In this document: positions 1-11,634 of the stretch, piece by piece | How positions within the stretch are numbered: position 1 is the first letter of the stretch | Layout: each line of letters starts with the position of its first letter | Source: an uncultured Verrucomicrobiota bacterium | Lineage (GTDB): Bacteria > Verrucomicrobiota > Verrucomicrobiia > Verrucomicrobiales > Akkermansiaceae | Length of the DNA: 64,000 bases | Assembly: GCA_937867415.1 (NCBI GenBank) | Contig: CALMKO010000056.1 | Span: forward strand, 1-64,000 | Reading direction: 5' to 3' | Program-made: the position numbers and the translations under genes | The notes under the pieces: model-generated | Database searches by the model: none | Told to the model about the DNA's origin: nothing | Seen by the model: only the letters and a program-made list of their open reading frames with translations

Positions 1-3000
1 ACTCTTTGACCAACACCAACGTCAAGGACCTCATCGGCTACTACGCGCGCCGTGGATTGAATTACAACTATCCCGGCTATGGTCCCATCAAGGCCAAGAT
101 CGGGGCCATCAAGGACTGGGAGCAGCTCACCGAGCCGATCCGGCGGCCGGACGCTCCGGACTGGTGGCAGGTGCCACACCAGCGCGCGCCGATGCAGGGA
201 GCATTCACCATTCACGAGCTCACACCGGCCGGCACGGGAGCCGGACGTGTGGTGAGTGTGGATCTGCGAGGCCTGCTCGCCGAGGGCACGGGCGACAACT
301 GGCGGGCTTCGTTGATCGTCATGAACGACTCGGGCGGGGAACGGTATTCGGCCCTTTTCGGCAACAATCAAGCGGGCAGCGTCACCCTCGCGGCCAACGA
401 AAACAAGGTCTATCTCGTGGTGGCGGCAACTCCGGATGACTATGCCATCTATCGCTTCGACGAGTCGCAGTTCCCCTACCGCTCCGATCCTCATAAACGC
501 CGTTTCCACTACGAGTTCAGGGTCGCCGGAGCCACGCCCCGCGAGCGTAACAACGGTGCCACCACCGGACTGGTGCAGCATGCCAATGGCGGCGGCTGGA
601 GGGCCAGCACCGCCACCGTGGCCAGCACCGCCTTCATCGGCCCGAATGCCCGTGTGCTCAACACCGCCCAGGTGCTCGGCAATGCCCGCGTCGAGGATTT
701 CGCGGTGGTGAGCGGCAATGCCCGCATGCGGGACAATGCCATCGCCCGCGGCCACGCGCAGGTATACGACAATGCCGTGATGAGCGGAAACGCCATGGCT
801 GCGGATTTCGTGCGGCTCGCGGGATCGGGCATCTTGTCCGGCTCCGCACGTCTGCTGGAGCATGCCACGCTCAGCGGCGGCTCGGTCACCGACCAAGCCG
901 TGATGAAAGGATCTTCGGGGAGCTGGGGCGGCACGCTCAGCGGAAACTCCATCGCCGATGGCGACTACGCTTTCGCCCGCGATATTCACAACGCCTCAAT
1001 AGCCGGCCACCTGCCTTGGGTCGGCATTCCTGACAACTGGCTGGTGCCACTGCCGACCGGACTCTATGCCAGCTATGAGTTTTCGTCCGCAAGCGACGCG
1101 GTAGCACTCGATACCTACGCCGCCACCAATGGCATTCTGCGCGGCGCATCGAGTTGGTTGGCGGTCGATGGCACCCGCAGCGGCGTTCTGCAACTCAATG
1201 GCAGCGACCAGTGGGTTCAGCTCGAGCGCTCCGTCGCGGATATGCAGTCACTGAGCCTGACCACTTGGGTGAAATGGAACGGAGGTGCTGCCAATCAGAC
1301 GCTGTTCCAGTTCGGCGACGGGGGCTCGAAATCAGTTACCTTCACGCCGAGCAATGCCTCCGGCGTGGCCGAGCTCCGCGCCAGCGATGGCACCAATACC
1401 TATAACATCGCCGCCGCCAGTGCCCTGCCGGTCGGTGCCTGGTGCCAGATTGCCATCACCCTCAATGGCACCATTGCGTCTTTCACCATCAATGGCACCA
1501 CTGCTGGCTCTGGTTCACTCCCGCTCCGCCCGTATCAATTCCTGCCGCCGAACACAGCGGCCAATCCCGCCCACAATTTCATCGGCCGCAGCAGCACCGG
1601 GAATTTCTTCAACGGTTCGCTGGACGACTTCAAGGTCTTCAGCGTTGCCTCGCCCACCTTCCTGCTGGTGTCGGCGGAAGCTCCGGACTTGATCCTTCCC
1701 GAGAACGCCCCAAGCGTCACATTCCGCATCAACCGCGCTTCCCTCAATGGCTCCTCCGTGTCCGGGAACCTGAGCGTCAACTACACGATTTCCGGCACCG
1801 CCACGGCCGGAGCGGATTATATCGCGCCCTCCGGCACGGTGGTCATCCCGGATGGCCAGTCGTTCGTCGATTTGGAAATCCCTCTTATTCTTGATGATGT
1901 CACCGAACCGAACGAGACTCTCATCCTCACCCTGACAGCATCGAATAACTACGCCAATGCCGGCAGCGGCAGCGCCACCATCACGATTCCCAACGTGGGC
2001 GACATTTCCGAATCCCTGCTCGCATGGTACAAACTCGATGAAACCAGCGGCAGCACCGCCAACGACAGCAGTGGGAACAACAATCACGCGGAACTGATCA
2101 ACGGACCGGTTTGGAGTCCCGCCGCGAAGGCCCTGTCGTTCGATGATGCCAACGACGACAACGATTTCGTGCAGACACCGGTGCCGAACGGCGGCGCCCG
2201 AACGCTTTCCGCCTGGTTCCGTCCGCGCAGCAGCACGTGGATCCAGAGTATCTTCAACTACAATGCGGTCTTCGACAGCGACGTGCCCAACGCCTTCGGT
2301 GCCGGTTGGGGTGTGGTGGACAGCAAGATCCGCGTAATGCTCGACGATCAGATGTGGGACACCGGCATTTCCGTGACCCTCGATCAATGGCAGCACGGCT
2401 CACTCACCTTTGATAGCACCCGCGTCCGTTTCTATCTGAATGGCGTACTCCAAGGTTCTTTAAACTATGGCCAGGGCGACATCACCACCGCCAACTACAC
2501 CATCGGCTCCAAGGCCTTCGACGGCCAGATCCGCGACGCGAAAATTCTCAACCGCACGGTCTATTCCGCCGAGGCGATGCAGATCTATCAGGCCGGCGCG
2601 CCGCAGCGCGCGCCGCTCAACCTGACTGCCATGGCCGGCCATGGCAGCATCACGCTTGGCTGGCAGAGCGCCAACTCCGGTGAAACATCCCATCTCGTTC
2701 GCCGCTCGACCATCCCCGGCGGCCCCTACACGGACATCGCCACTGTCACCGGCACGTCGTTTGTCGATGCCTCGGTCGCCAACGGCACCACTTACTATTA
2801 TGTCGTCGCGGGGGTGAATCTCGGCAGCCCGGGACCAAACTCCAACGAGGCCAGTGCCACACCCGCCGCTGGCAGCGCACTTCCGCCGCCGTGGCAGCAT
2901 GGTAATATCGGCTCTGCGGCAGGATTGCCAACCACAGTGTTCAGCGGCGGACAGATCACCATGAGTGGTGCGGGACGTTCCATCACCGGTTCCAATGGGA

Positions 3001-6000
3001 CCATCGGCGGAAATATTTCCACGGACAATTTCCGCTTCCTCTACCTGCCCGTCATCGGCGATTGCACCATCACCGCCAGGATCACCTCTTTCAATGGCAC
3101 CCCGGACATCCGCGCCGGTGTGATGCTGCGGCAATCCACCGCCGGAGGCTCGATTCACGCTTCGGCATTACTCAATCTCAACACCAGCACATCCCGCCGC
3201 GGGCTGTTCGTGCATCGTGCGACGGCGAGCACCGCTTCCGGAGCAACCACCGTGAATTCATTTTCGCCAACCCAGCCCTGGCTGAGAGTCTCGCGCACCG
3301 GGAATCAGTTTTCCGCGTTTTATTCTACTGACGGCAGCGGTTGGACGCAAATCGGCACGACGCAGACCCTTTCCATGTCCGCCAACGGCTCCTACCTCGC
3401 CGGGTTGGCGGCATGCTCCAGCAGCACTTCCGTACTCGCCAGCGCCGTCTTCAGCAATGTCACCATCACCGGCGGCTACCCCACCGGCTTCGCGGCCACC
3501 GCGGGTGACGCGCAGGTTTCACTGTCCTGGAATGCCGTCACCGGGGCCAGCTACCGGATGAAACGCGCGACCACCGCAGGTGGCCCCTACACGCTGCTTT
3601 CCAGCCCCGCCACCAACAGCTTCATCGACACCACCGCCGCCAACGACACGACCTATTATTATGTCGTTTCCGCTCACAACGGCACGAGCGAGTCGGCCAA
3701 CTCCGCGGAAGTCTTCGCCACGCCTTCCGCGCCATTGCCATCGGTGCCGCTGGGTTTGCTGGCCAGCGATCAGGGATCAAGCATACAACTGTCATGGTCG
3801 GACTCCAGCAATGCCACCGGCTATCGGGTGAAACGCGCTCTCTCACCGATTGGTCCGTTCACCTTGATCGGTTCGCCCACCGGCACCTCGTTCACCGACA
3901 ACGCTGCCACACCGGGTATGAATTTCTTCTACGTCGTAGCTGCTGCAAATGCCTCGAACCTCGAAAGCGGCGATAGCGATATGGCATCCATCGTGCGTGC
4001 CCTGCATTTCGATCCGAACGGCCCGGCAGTCGGCTCGGTGGTGGACGGCGGCAGCTACTCCTGGCTTGCTACCCACTGGGCGGTCGCACCCGGCGGCTCC
4101 TTGGGTAGCGGAAGTTGGCAGACTGGAAAACAGGCTCTGTTCGCTGCGACAAATCCCGGCTCACCACTCGCCTACAACGTCGATCTCGCCGGCTACGATT
4201 CCGGAACGCATGGCAATTTCACCGGCATCCGCGCGCTGTCGGGAACCGTCACCTTCACGGGCAACGTCAACAATTTCTACCTGACCACTCCCGTCACGAT
4301 CACCGCGGATCCCGGCGCGGCCATCGTGTTCAATCAGACGCGAGCCGGTGCCAATGTGCAGGCCTTCAACCTCAACAGCCAGCCCGCCACATTCCACGGC
4401 GACATCACCGTCAACAGCGCGGGCCTCGGCAACAACGGCTCGGTCATCGTCGGATCGGGCCACCTGAAACTCGGCAATGCCATCGCCAACTATTCACCGG
4501 CGTCCACCGTGCTCCAAGCGGGCACGACCCTCACCAACATCGGTGACGCCGGAAAATCGTTCAACCTCGGCGCGCTGACGCTCAACGGGGCGACTCTCGC
4601 CGCGACCAACCCCGGTCACGCCAGCTTCGGCAACTACATCTTCAGCGGCAGCCTCAGCGTCGGTGGTAGCGCGGCATCGTGGATCTCCTCGGATATCCGC
4701 TGCGGCAACAATGCCAACCACACCCTCAACATCGGCGAGACCGGCGAGGACGTAGACCTGCTCATCTCCGGGCGGCTCGGTCACTACAACGGCTTCTCCT
4801 GGGGTTACGCCAACAAGACCGGCCCGGGAACCCTCAAACTCAGCGGCGTGAACGGCCTCGGCGGCATGACCGTTAGTGAGGGCACGGTGATCCTCGAAGG
4901 GGCCGCCGCCATCGCCAGCATGGATGTGACCAGCCTCACCAACAACGCTGCCGTCATCCTCAGCGTGCCCGTTGGCACCGTTTCCTACCCCCGCGCCTTG
5001 CTGGGCAACGGGCTCTACACCAAGACCGGCGCGGGCACGCTGGAACTGACCTCCACCACCGCCCACGCCGGAAACCACCTCGTCCAGGAAGGTGTGCTGC
5101 GCCTCACCCAGGCGAGCCTTGGCAATGCCTCGACCATCACCTTGAACGCCGGCACCCAGATCCACCTGGCCTTCACTGGCCGCGACACCATCGGCGCGCT
5201 GATCCTCGACGGCACGCCACTGCCTCCCGGCATCTATAGCGCCGCCACCCACCCGGCTTACCTCACCGGAACCGGCAGCCTCAGGGTGGCTTCCCCCGCC
5301 ATCCTTGCCTGGAACGACGGCGCCGGCACCGGCCTGTGGAATGCCAGCGATGCCAACTGGACCGGTCAGTCTTGGATCCCCCGAGGCGACGCCATCATCG
5401 CCCACACGGCCACGCCCCAGACCATCACCGTTGCCGGCAATCCATCCGCCTTCGAGGTCCTCATCGGCAATGGCTCGAACCAGGCCAACTACACGCTGCT
5501 CGGTGGTGCCGGCGCTTCTCTAACCGCCGACCTGTTCACGCTTCAAGGCGTCGCCTCGAACAACCCCGGACTCGGCACCGCCTCTCTCACCAACCTTTCC
5601 GCCAACATCACCGGCGACCTCGGCGTGGGCCGCTGGGACCTCGTGATCGGCGGCACCAGTGCCGTTCAAATCGGCGGCCAACTCCGCTCCACCAGCAACG
5701 GCGGTGGCCTCGGCGACTGGGGCCGCGTGACCATTCAGGACACGGCCAACGTCACCGCCACCGGCGGCGTCAACGGCGCGGGAGCGGCCTGGGGGCTCAC
5801 CCTCAACGGCGGCACCCTCACCACCCCCAGCATTCGCGCGGGGGAAAACTCCTTCGGCGCGGGCGCACGCCTCACCCTCAACGGCACGACCCTTCGAGCC
5901 ACCCAGCCGACTACCGCATTCCTCACCGTCGATTCCACCAACCGCGCCTATCTCGGCACCAATGGCGCGCGTTTCGACACCAACGGCAACGACATCACCG

Positions 6001-8447
6001 TCGGAGTGCAACTCGTCGATACCGCCGGCCAGGCCGGCACCTTGACCAAGCTCGGCAATGGCACGCTAACCCTCACCAACGCCAACACCTTCACCGGGCC
6101 GGTGGTGGTGGACGGCGGCACCTTGTTTGCGAACCTTGGCGGTGCTGCCACCAACCGCGCCTTTAGCTACGCCAGCGGCATCACCGTGAACAACGGCGGC
6201 ACTCTGCGCTCCAGCGCGAACGCCCTCTTCGGCTGGGATGGCTCACAGGCTAAGCCGATCACCATCAACGCAGGCGGTACTGCGACGGCAAACGCCGGCA
6301 GTGATTTGAATGTCGGGCTCGTCACGCTGAATGGCGGCGAACTGGCCGGCGGACCCTTCGCCGCGTGGGGCTCGTGGAGTTTCGGGCGTGGTGCCGCCCG
6401 CCAGCTCGCCGTTACGGAAAACTCGACCGTCAGCGCCGCCGATGTCGCCCTGTTCGGTGGGACCACGGTGGATGTCTCCGCGGGCAAGACGCTTTCGTTC
6501 ACCGGCACCATCGTGAACACCAACAACGGCGCGAGCGCTCTGATCAAAACCGGTGCCGGCACCATCCAGCTATCCGGAAACAACAGCTACACCGGGGCCA
6601 CCACCGTGCGCGGGGGCACCTTGCAGCTCACCGGTGCGATCGCCGCCGGCTCGGAGCTGATGGTGGGTGACCAGGCTGGAAAAACGAACTTCTTCACCTC
6701 CGGCACCATGAGCCGCAGCTGGCTGCGTTTCGGCAATGCAGCCGGCGCGACCGCCGCAGCCTACCAGACCGGCGGCAGCGTGATCACGACCATGGCGGCG
6801 GGCAATTCGCTGGGGCTCGGCCATGTCGCCGGCAGCTACGGCTTCTACCGGATTTCGGCCGGCACCCTGCAAACCCAGGAACTCGGTATCGGCACCTGGG
6901 GCGATGCCAACAGCGGCGGCGATGGGATGCTCGATATCACCGGCGGCAGCGTGAACAACATCGGCTGGCTGGTGATGAACCGTTCCCAAGGCGCCAACCC
7001 GGCCCAACGCGCCGTGTTGAACGTCTTCGGAAACGGCTCGCTCACCTACGCCGGCGGCGGACTGGTCGCCAACTGGGGCGGCAGCGCCAACGGACAGATC
7101 GCCGTGATCAATGTTTCCGGCACGGGTAGCATCACCACGACGAACAACTCGCCCATCGCCTTCAACAACAACGGAGCCAACACCGGCGTGCTCAACCTCA
7201 ACGGCGGCACGGTCACCACCTCGCAAGTCAATGGCGGCCGCGGCTTCCTCAACTTCAACGGCGGCACGCTCAAGCCCTCCGTCGCCACGCCCAATTTCCT
7301 CGCCGTCAACACCGCCCGCGTCCACGCCGGCGGCGCGGTCATCGATACCGATGGCAAGGACATCACCATCGGCCAAGCTCTCCTCGCTCCAACCGGCCAA
7401 GGCATCGTGGAAATCCCGGTCACGGACGGTGGTGCGGGCTACACCTGCCCGCCCGTCGTCACCATCGGAACCGGCTCCGGCACCGACGCCACCGCCGTGG
7501 CCAACATGGTCGATGACGGAACCGGCAACGGAACCTTCAGGATCGCCAGCCTCACCATCACCAGCCCCGGCGTTTACACGGTGGCTCCGACCTCGGTCAG
7601 CCTGATCGGCGGCGGTGCCACAACACAGGCGACCTTCGGCACACCCGTCCTCGCCACCAACACTTCGGGCTCCCTCACGAAAAACGGCCTTGGCACGCTC
7701 ACCCTCACCGCCTCCAACACCTACACCGGCGGCACCATCGTTAATGCCGGCACGCTCGCCGTCACAGGCACCGCCGTCACCCTCGCCAGCGGGAACCTCA
7801 CTGTCGCCGACGGCGCCACCTGTGCGATCGCCAATCCCACCGGTGCCGTGGCCAACACCGCCACCGTCGCCCTCAGCGGCACCGCCAAGCTCGACCTCGC
7901 ATCCGGCGTCGCTGAAACCGTGCGTTTCCTCTCCATCAACGGCATCCTGCAACCCGCCGGCACCTACCTTGCAAGTAACCTGCCAGCCAGCATCAGCGGC
8001 AGCGGCAGCCTCATCGTCACGGATGGCATCAGCCCCCTCACCCCGGCCCAAACCTGGCGCGACGCTCACTTCGGCACCACTGCCAATACCGGCAACGCCG
8101 CCGATAACGCCGACCCCGATGCCGATGGATCGAACAATCTCATGGAACGTGCGCTCGGCACGAACCCGCTCGTCTCCGATAGCTCCGGCAGGCCCACCAT
8201 TGATACAACTACCCCTGGCTTCTCATTCACGTTCACGCACTCCCGCGCCGCCACGGATCTGACGTTAGTCGTTGAAGTTGCCACGGATCTCCACTCGGCA
8301 TCATGGCGTGAAGCCCTGCTGGCGCCGGCTCCCAATGCCGATGGCACACTCTCCACCGCCGACGACACCCGGCCGGACGTGCGGATCCAGCGCTTCACCG
8401 CCAGCACCAGCGCATCCCGCATGTTCTATCGCCTCAGAGCTCGGTGA
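1..8447 (+). CDS. Giant secreted multidomain protein (5' partial): tail of a DUF6055/Svx-like region, hexapeptide beta-helix repeats, LamG-like, Calx-beta-like and Fn3-like domains, autotransporter-associated beta-strand repeats, C-terminal TSP3-like module
   Basis: Frame is open from position 3, so the listed TTG at 6 is probably not the true start. Repeats such as GNARVEDFAVVSGNARMRDNAIARGHAQVYDNA, LamG-like blocks, and GTLTLTNANTFTGPVVVDGGTL-type repeats; C-term DPDADGSNNLMERALGTNP...FYRLRAR. Confidence 0.85.
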   Translation, partial: SLTNTNVKDLIGYYARRGLNYNYPGYGPIKAKIGAIKDWEQLTEPIRRPDAPDWWQVPHQRAPMQGAFTIHELTPAGTGAGRVVSVDLRGLLAEGTGDNWRASLIVMNDSGGERYSALFGNNQAGSVTLAANENKVYLVVAATPDDYAIYRFDESQFPYRSDPHKRRFHYEFRVAGATPRERNNGATTGLVQHANGGGWRASTATVASTAFIGPNARVLNTAQVLGNARVEDFAVVSGNARMRDNAIARGHAQVYDNAVMSGNAMAADFVRLAGSGILSGSARLLEHATLSGGSVTDQAVMKGSSGSWGGTLSGNSIADGDYAFARDIHNASIAGHLPWVGIPDNWLVPLPTGLYASYEFSSASDAVALDTYAATNGILRGASSWLAVDGTRSGVLQLNGSDQWVQLERSVADMQSLSLTTWVKWNGGAANQTLFQFGDGGSKSVTFTPSNASGVAELRASDGTNTYNIAAASALPVGAWCQIAITLNGTIASFTINGTTAGSGSLPLRPYQFLPPNTAANPAHNFIGRSSTGNFFNGSLDDFKVFSVASPTFLLVSAEAPDLILPENAPSVTFRINRASLNGSSVSGNLSVNYTISGTATAGADYIAPSGTVVIPDGQSFVDLEIPLILDDVTEPNETLILTLTASNNYANAGSGSATITIPNVGDISESLLAWYKLDETSGSTANDSSGNNNHAELINGPVWSPAAKALSFDDANDDNDFVQTPVPNGGARTLSAWFRPRSSTWIQSIFNYNAVFDSDVPNAFGAGWGVVDSKIRVMLDDQMWDTGISVTLDQWQHGSLTFDSTRVRFYLNGVLQGSLNYGQGDITTANYTIGSKAFDGQIRDAKILNRTVYSAEAMQIYQAGAPQRAPLNLTAMAGHGSITLGWQSANSGETSHLVRRSTIPGGPYTDIATVTGTSFVDASVANGTTYYYVVAGVNLGSPGPNSNEASATPAAGSALPPPWQHGNIGSAAGLPTTVFSGGQITMSGAGRSITGSNGTIGGNISTDNFRFLYLPVIGDCTITARITSFNGTPDIRAGVMLRQSTAGGSIHASALLNLNTSTSRRGLFVHRATASTASGATTVNSFSPTQPWLRVSRTGNQFSAFYSTDGSGWTQIGTTQTLSMSANGSYLAGLAACSSSTSVLASAVFSNVTITGGYPTGFAATAGDAQVSLSWNAVTGASYRMKRATTAGGPYTLLSSPATNSFIDTTAANDTTYYYVVSAHNGTSESANSAEVFATPSAPLPSVPLGLLASDQGSSIQLSWSDSSNATGYRVKRALSPIGPFTLIGSPTGTSFTDNAATPGMNFFYVVAAANASNLESGDSDMASIVRALHFDPNGPAVGSVVDGGSYSWLATHWAVAPGGSLGSGSWQTGKQALFAATNPGSPLAYNVDLAGYDSGTHGNFTGIRALSGTVTFTGNVNNFYLTTPVTITADPGAAIVFNQTRAGANVQAFNLNSQPATFHGDITVNSAGLGNNGSVIVGSGHLKLGNAIANYSPASTVLQAGTTLTNIGDAGKSFNLGALTLNGATLAATNPGHASFGNYIFSGSLSVGGSAASWISSDIRCGNNANHTLNIGETGEDVDLLISGRLGHYNGFSWGYANKTGPGTLKLSGVNGLGGMTVSEGTVILEGAAAIASMDVTSLTNNAAVILSVPVGTVSYPRALLGNGLYTKTGAGTLELTSTTAHAGNHLVQEGVLRLTQASLGNASTITLNAGTQIHLAFTGRDTIGALILDGTPLPPGIYSAATHPAYLTGTGSLRVASPAILAWNDGAGTGLWNASDANWTGQSWIPRGDAIIAHTATPQTITVAGNPSAFEVLIGNGSNQANYTLLGGAGASLTADLFTLQGVASNNPGLGTASLTNLSANITGDLGVGRWDLVIGGTSAVQIGGQLRSTSNGGGLGDWGRVTIQDTANVTATGGVNGAGAAWGLTLNGGTLTTPSIRAGENSFGAGARLTLNGTTLRATQPTTAFLTVDSTNRAYLGTNGARFDTNGNDITVGVQLVDTAGQAGTLTKLGNGTLTLTNANTFTGPVVVDGGTLFANLGGAATNRAFSYASGITVNNGGTLRSSANALFGWDGSQAKPITINAGGTATANAGSDLNVGLVTLNGGELAGGPFAAWGSWSFGRGAARQLAVTENSTVSAADVALFGGTTVDVSAGKTLSFTGTIVNTNNGASALIKTGAGTIQLSGNNSYTGATTVRGGTLQLTGAIAAGSELMVGDQAGKTNFFTSGTMSRSWLRFGNAAGATAAAYQTGGSVITTMAAGNSLGLGHVAGSYGFYRISAGTLQTQELGIGTWGDANSGGDGMLDITGGSVNNIGWLVMNRSQGANPAQRAVLNVFGNGSLTYAGGGLVANWGGSANGQIAVINVSGTGSITTTNNSPIAFNNNGANTGVLNLNGGTVTTSQVNGGRGFLNFNGGTLKPSVATPNFLAVNTARVHAGGAVIDTDGKDITIGQALLAPTGQGIVEIPVTDGGAGYTCPPVVTIGTGSGTDATAVANMVDDGTGNGTFRIASLTITSPGVYTVAPTSVSLIGGGATTQATFGTPVLATNTSGSLTKNGLGTLTLTASNTYTGGTIVNAGTLAVTGTAVTLASGNLTVADGATCAIANPTGAVANTATVALSGTAKLDLASGVAETVRFLSINGILQPAGTYLASNLPASISGSGSLIVTDGISPLTPAQTWRDAHFGTTANTGNAADNADPDADGSNNLMERALGTNPLVSDSSGRPTIDTTTPGFSFTFTHSRAATDLTLVVEVATDLHSASWREALLAPAPNADGTLSTADDTRPDVRIQRFTASTSASRMFYRLRAR

Positions 8448-8465
8448 GAGTTGATCACCGCCGTG

Positions 8466-8485
8466 TGTCGCATAAACATGCGACA
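8466..8485. promoter_or_regulatory. Palindrome TGTCGCAT-AAAC-ATGCGACA (site 1 of 4)
   Basis: Perfect 8-bp inverted arms, 4-nt spacer; 62 nt upstream of the GH78 ATG. Confidence 0.75.
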
Positions 8486-8547
8486 GTAAACTTGACCGTC
8501 GTGTGGAATGATTTCCACGTCGAAGACGTATCTTCTTCATCTTTCTC

Positions 8548-11448
8548 ATGATCCGCTCCACCCGCCTCTTGTTGTTTTCCGCCTTCGCCTTGGTTTCCTG
8601 CTGCTTCGCCACCGCCAGCGTGCTTCCGGTGCAACTCCTCTGCGAGTCCACCGAGAACCCGCTTGGCATCGATCAATCAAAGCCGCGACTCGGCTGGCGG
8701 CTGGAATCCAAGGAACCAGGTGCGATCCAGACCGCCTATCAGATCGAAGTCGCCGGTGCCTGGGACAGCGGCCGCGTGGAATCGGATCGCTCCATCGCTA
8801 TCCCTTATGCCGGCAAGACTCTCGAATCCGGAAAAACCTACCATTGGCGCGTCCGCGTCTGGGATCGCAAGGGTGAGGCCTCCCCGTGGAGCGAAGCCGC
8901 GCGCTGGACGATGGGAAAACTCCAACCCAGCGATTGGTCAGCCCAATGGATCGGCCTCGCGGAAAATTCCGGTAAACCCGACCTCGATGGCGTGTCCGTC
9001 ACCAAGGCCACCTACCGCACGTTTGATGGCAAAGTGGAAAAGGATGTGACCGAGCAAATGCGCCGCGTGGTCGAGGAAAAAAAGATGCCCTTCGCGGTGG
9101 ATTTCAATGCCCTCGGCGGCGACATCGCCCCCAACATTGTCAAGGAGCTGGTGGTCGAATACGCCAAAGACGGCAAAACCCTGATTTCCCGTGCCAATGA
9201 TTTCGCCCTGCTCTCCATCCCGCCCGTTCCCGCTGCGAAGGCCGCTCCATGGATTCGGGGCGATTTCAACCTAACAGAAACCCCCAAATCCGCCACCGTC
9301 ACCGTTCACACGCACGCCTACTTCGAGCTCTACATCAATGGCACAAAAGCCCACGACGACGTGCTCACTCCCGCCGTCACCGATGCCAAGGCCCAGACCT
9401 TCACCCTCACCTATGACGTGGCCGGTCTCCTCAAGCCGGGCAAGAACTGCATCGGTCTCTGGCTATCCAAAGGCTGGGCGGAACGCATCGCCGTGCGCGC
9501 CCAACTCGATGCCGTGGTCGGCGACAAACCCATCACCTTCGGGACCAACACCGATTGGAAAACCCGCCCCAGCGGCTACAGCCACATCGGCGGTTGGAGT
9601 TGGGGAAACTTCGGCGGAGAGCGCATCGACGCCGCCGCACACCTGCCCGACTGGTCCCGGCCGGATCTCGATACCACCTCGTGGTCAAATGCAGTCGAAG
9701 CCAGCGCCCCGAAAGGCGCGCCTGTCAACCTCGTCGGACCGCACAACCGCATCGGCGAGCGGATCCCTGCCAAATCGATCACCGAACTCGCAGAAAAACG
9801 TTACGAAATCGACTTCGGCACCAACCTCACCGGCTGGCTGCACTTGAAATTTCCTCCGCTCAAGGCCGGGAAAATCGTCCGCCTGCATTTTGCAGATCGG
9901 ATCTTCCCCGAGGGCATCCACGCTTCACCCATCGGCAACATTGGGGTGAACGGCGGCAGTTGTATCTCATTCTCCCGTGTCGCAGGCGGGCACAATCTCT
10001 ATCAGATCTATAAACAAACCAGCGAGTATGTGCCCACCGGAACGCCCGGCGAGGAATTCAGCCATAAGTTCAACTACGCCGGATTCCGTTATGTCGTCAT
10101 CGAAGGACTAGACAGCCCGCCACGCGTCGAGGACGCCACCGCCTTACTGGTGGAAAGCGATCTAACGGACGCCGGTTCATTCGAGTGCTCGGACCCGCTC
10201 ATCAACCGCATCCACAAGGCGAACCGCTGGACCATGCGGGCCTTGAACCTCGGTGCCTACTATGTCGATTGCCCACACCGCGAGCGCATGGGCTACGGCG
10301 ATGGCCAGGTGGCCCTGCAAGGCATGATGATGAATTTCAACTCCTCGGATTTCTATACCAAGTGGGTCCGCGACTGGCGCTTGGCCTTGGAAGAAAAAAA
10401 CCAGCACCTCCACTACATCGCCCCTCCCTTCGAAAAAACCGGCGGAGGCCCACCATGGCCCGGCAACATCGCACGCATCCCCTGGCAGCATTTTCTGCAC
10501 TATGGAGACCCCGCCATCCTGGAAGACAACATCGCCGCCGCGCGCAGCTATTGCGAGTATCTCGACGGGCGCTCCAAAGATGACGTCCTGCGCGACTGGG
10601 GTGGCGGATTCTCATTCATCGGCGATTGGGTTCCGCCCGGCCGCGGCATGGATACCAACAACTGGCCGAACCAGCAGATGATGGAGTTTTTCTGCAACTG
10701 CTACCGCGTCCACCTCTGGCAACTCGTGGAAAACATGGCCTCCGCCCTCGGCCGCAAGGACGATGCCGAACACGCCCGCAACCGCGCCGCCGCCATCGGC
10801 AAGGCAACCCACGCAGCATTTTATGATGCGGCCAAAAAATGCTATGTCATCGACGAGCAAATCTACTACGCCTTCCCCCTCTTGCTCGGCGTCACCCCGG
10901 AATCCGAGCGCAAGGCGGTGCGAGAAAACCTCGTCCGCTGCATCGTGGAGAAAAACAAAGGCCATCTCGACACCGGAATGTTAGGCACGATGTTGCTCAT
11001 GGAATACCTTCAGAAAATCGGCCGCGACGACCTCATCCTCGGCATCTATCAGAAGAAAGATTACCCCGGCTGGGGCTACATGGTCGAGCAGGGAGCCACC
11101 ACCCTGTGGGAACAATGGAACGGCTATTGGTCGCAAATCCACTCGTGCTTCACCTCTGCCGATAACTGGCTTTACCACGGCCTCGCCGGCATCCGTCCCG
11201 ATCCCGCGAAGCCGGGATTCAAGAATGTCATCATCCAGCCCGCCATCGTCGGCGACATCACCTGGGTCAAAGCCCATCACGACGGCCCCCACGGTCGCAT
11301 CACCAGCCACTGGAAACGCGAGGGAACGAAAATCGAACTCGAGGTAAACATCCCGCCAAACAGCACCGCCACCGTGATCCTGCCCGGCCAGGCACCCAAG
11401 CAGGTGACCTCCGGCACCCACCGGATTCTAAGCCGAGTCGTTGACTAA
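8548..11448 (+). CDS. Alpha-L-rhamnosidase, GH78 family
   Basis: N-term VQLLCESTENPLGIDQSKPRLGWRLES, catalytic region YYVDCPHRERMGYGDGQ and GATTLWEQWNGYW characteristic of GH78; signal peptide. Confidence 0.92.
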   Translation: MIRSTRLLLFSAFALVSCCFATASVLPVQLLCESTENPLGIDQSKPRLGWRLESKEPGAIQTAYQIEVAGAWDSGRVESDRSIAIPYAGKTLESGKTYHWRVRVWDRKGEASPWSEAARWTMGKLQPSDWSAQWIGLAENSGKPDLDGVSVTKATYRTFDGKVEKDVTEQMRRVVEEKKMPFAVDFNALGGDIAPNIVKELVVEYAKDGKTLISRANDFALLSIPPVPAAKAAPWIRGDFNLTETPKSATVTVHTHAYFELYINGTKAHDDVLTPAVTDAKAQTFTLTYDVAGLLKPGKNCIGLWLSKGWAERIAVRAQLDAVVGDKPITFGTNTDWKTRPSGYSHIGGWSWGNFGGERIDAAAHLPDWSRPDLDTTSWSNAVEASAPKGAPVNLVGPHNRIGERIPAKSITELAEKRYEIDFGTNLTGWLHLKFPPLKAGKIVRLHFADRIFPEGIHASPIGNIGVNGGSCISFSRVAGGHNLYQIYKQTSEYVPTGTPGEEFSHKFNYAGFRYVVIEGLDSPPRVEDATALLVESDLTDAGSFECSDPLINRIHKANRWTMRALNLGAYYVDCPHRERMGYGDGQVALQGMMMNFNSSDFYTKWVRDWRLALEEKNQHLHYIAPPFEKTGGGPPWPGNIARIPWQHFLHYGDPAILEDNIAAARSYCEYLDGRSKDDVLRDWGGGFSFIGDWVPPGRGMDTNNWPNQQMMEFFCNCYRVHLWQLVENMASALGRKDDAEHARNRAAAIGKATHAAFYDAAKKCYVIDEQIYYAFPLLLGVTPESERKAVRENLVRCIVEKNKGHLDTGMLGTMLLMEYLQKIGRDDLILGIYQKKDYPGWGYMVEQGATTLWEQWNGYWSQIHSCFTSADNWLYHGLAGIRPDPAKPGFKNVIIQPAIVGDITWVKAHHDGPHGRITSHWKREGTKIELEVNIPPNSTATVILPGQAPKQVTSGTHRILSRVVD

Positions 11449-11634
11449 CCGCATCCCGGTGCCCGAGCTCGTAAAAAGTGCCCCTGCCCCGCCCCGGTAA
11501 TCCTCCTTGGCAGGCTCTTCTGACCTCGCTTCCTTGGTTCGTGGATCGCCCGATGGACACGCTCCCGGCCGCATGCCCGGCGGCAGGAGACTGCTGCCGA
11601 ACCATCGCCCCGCCCGCGATCTGCTAGATACGCC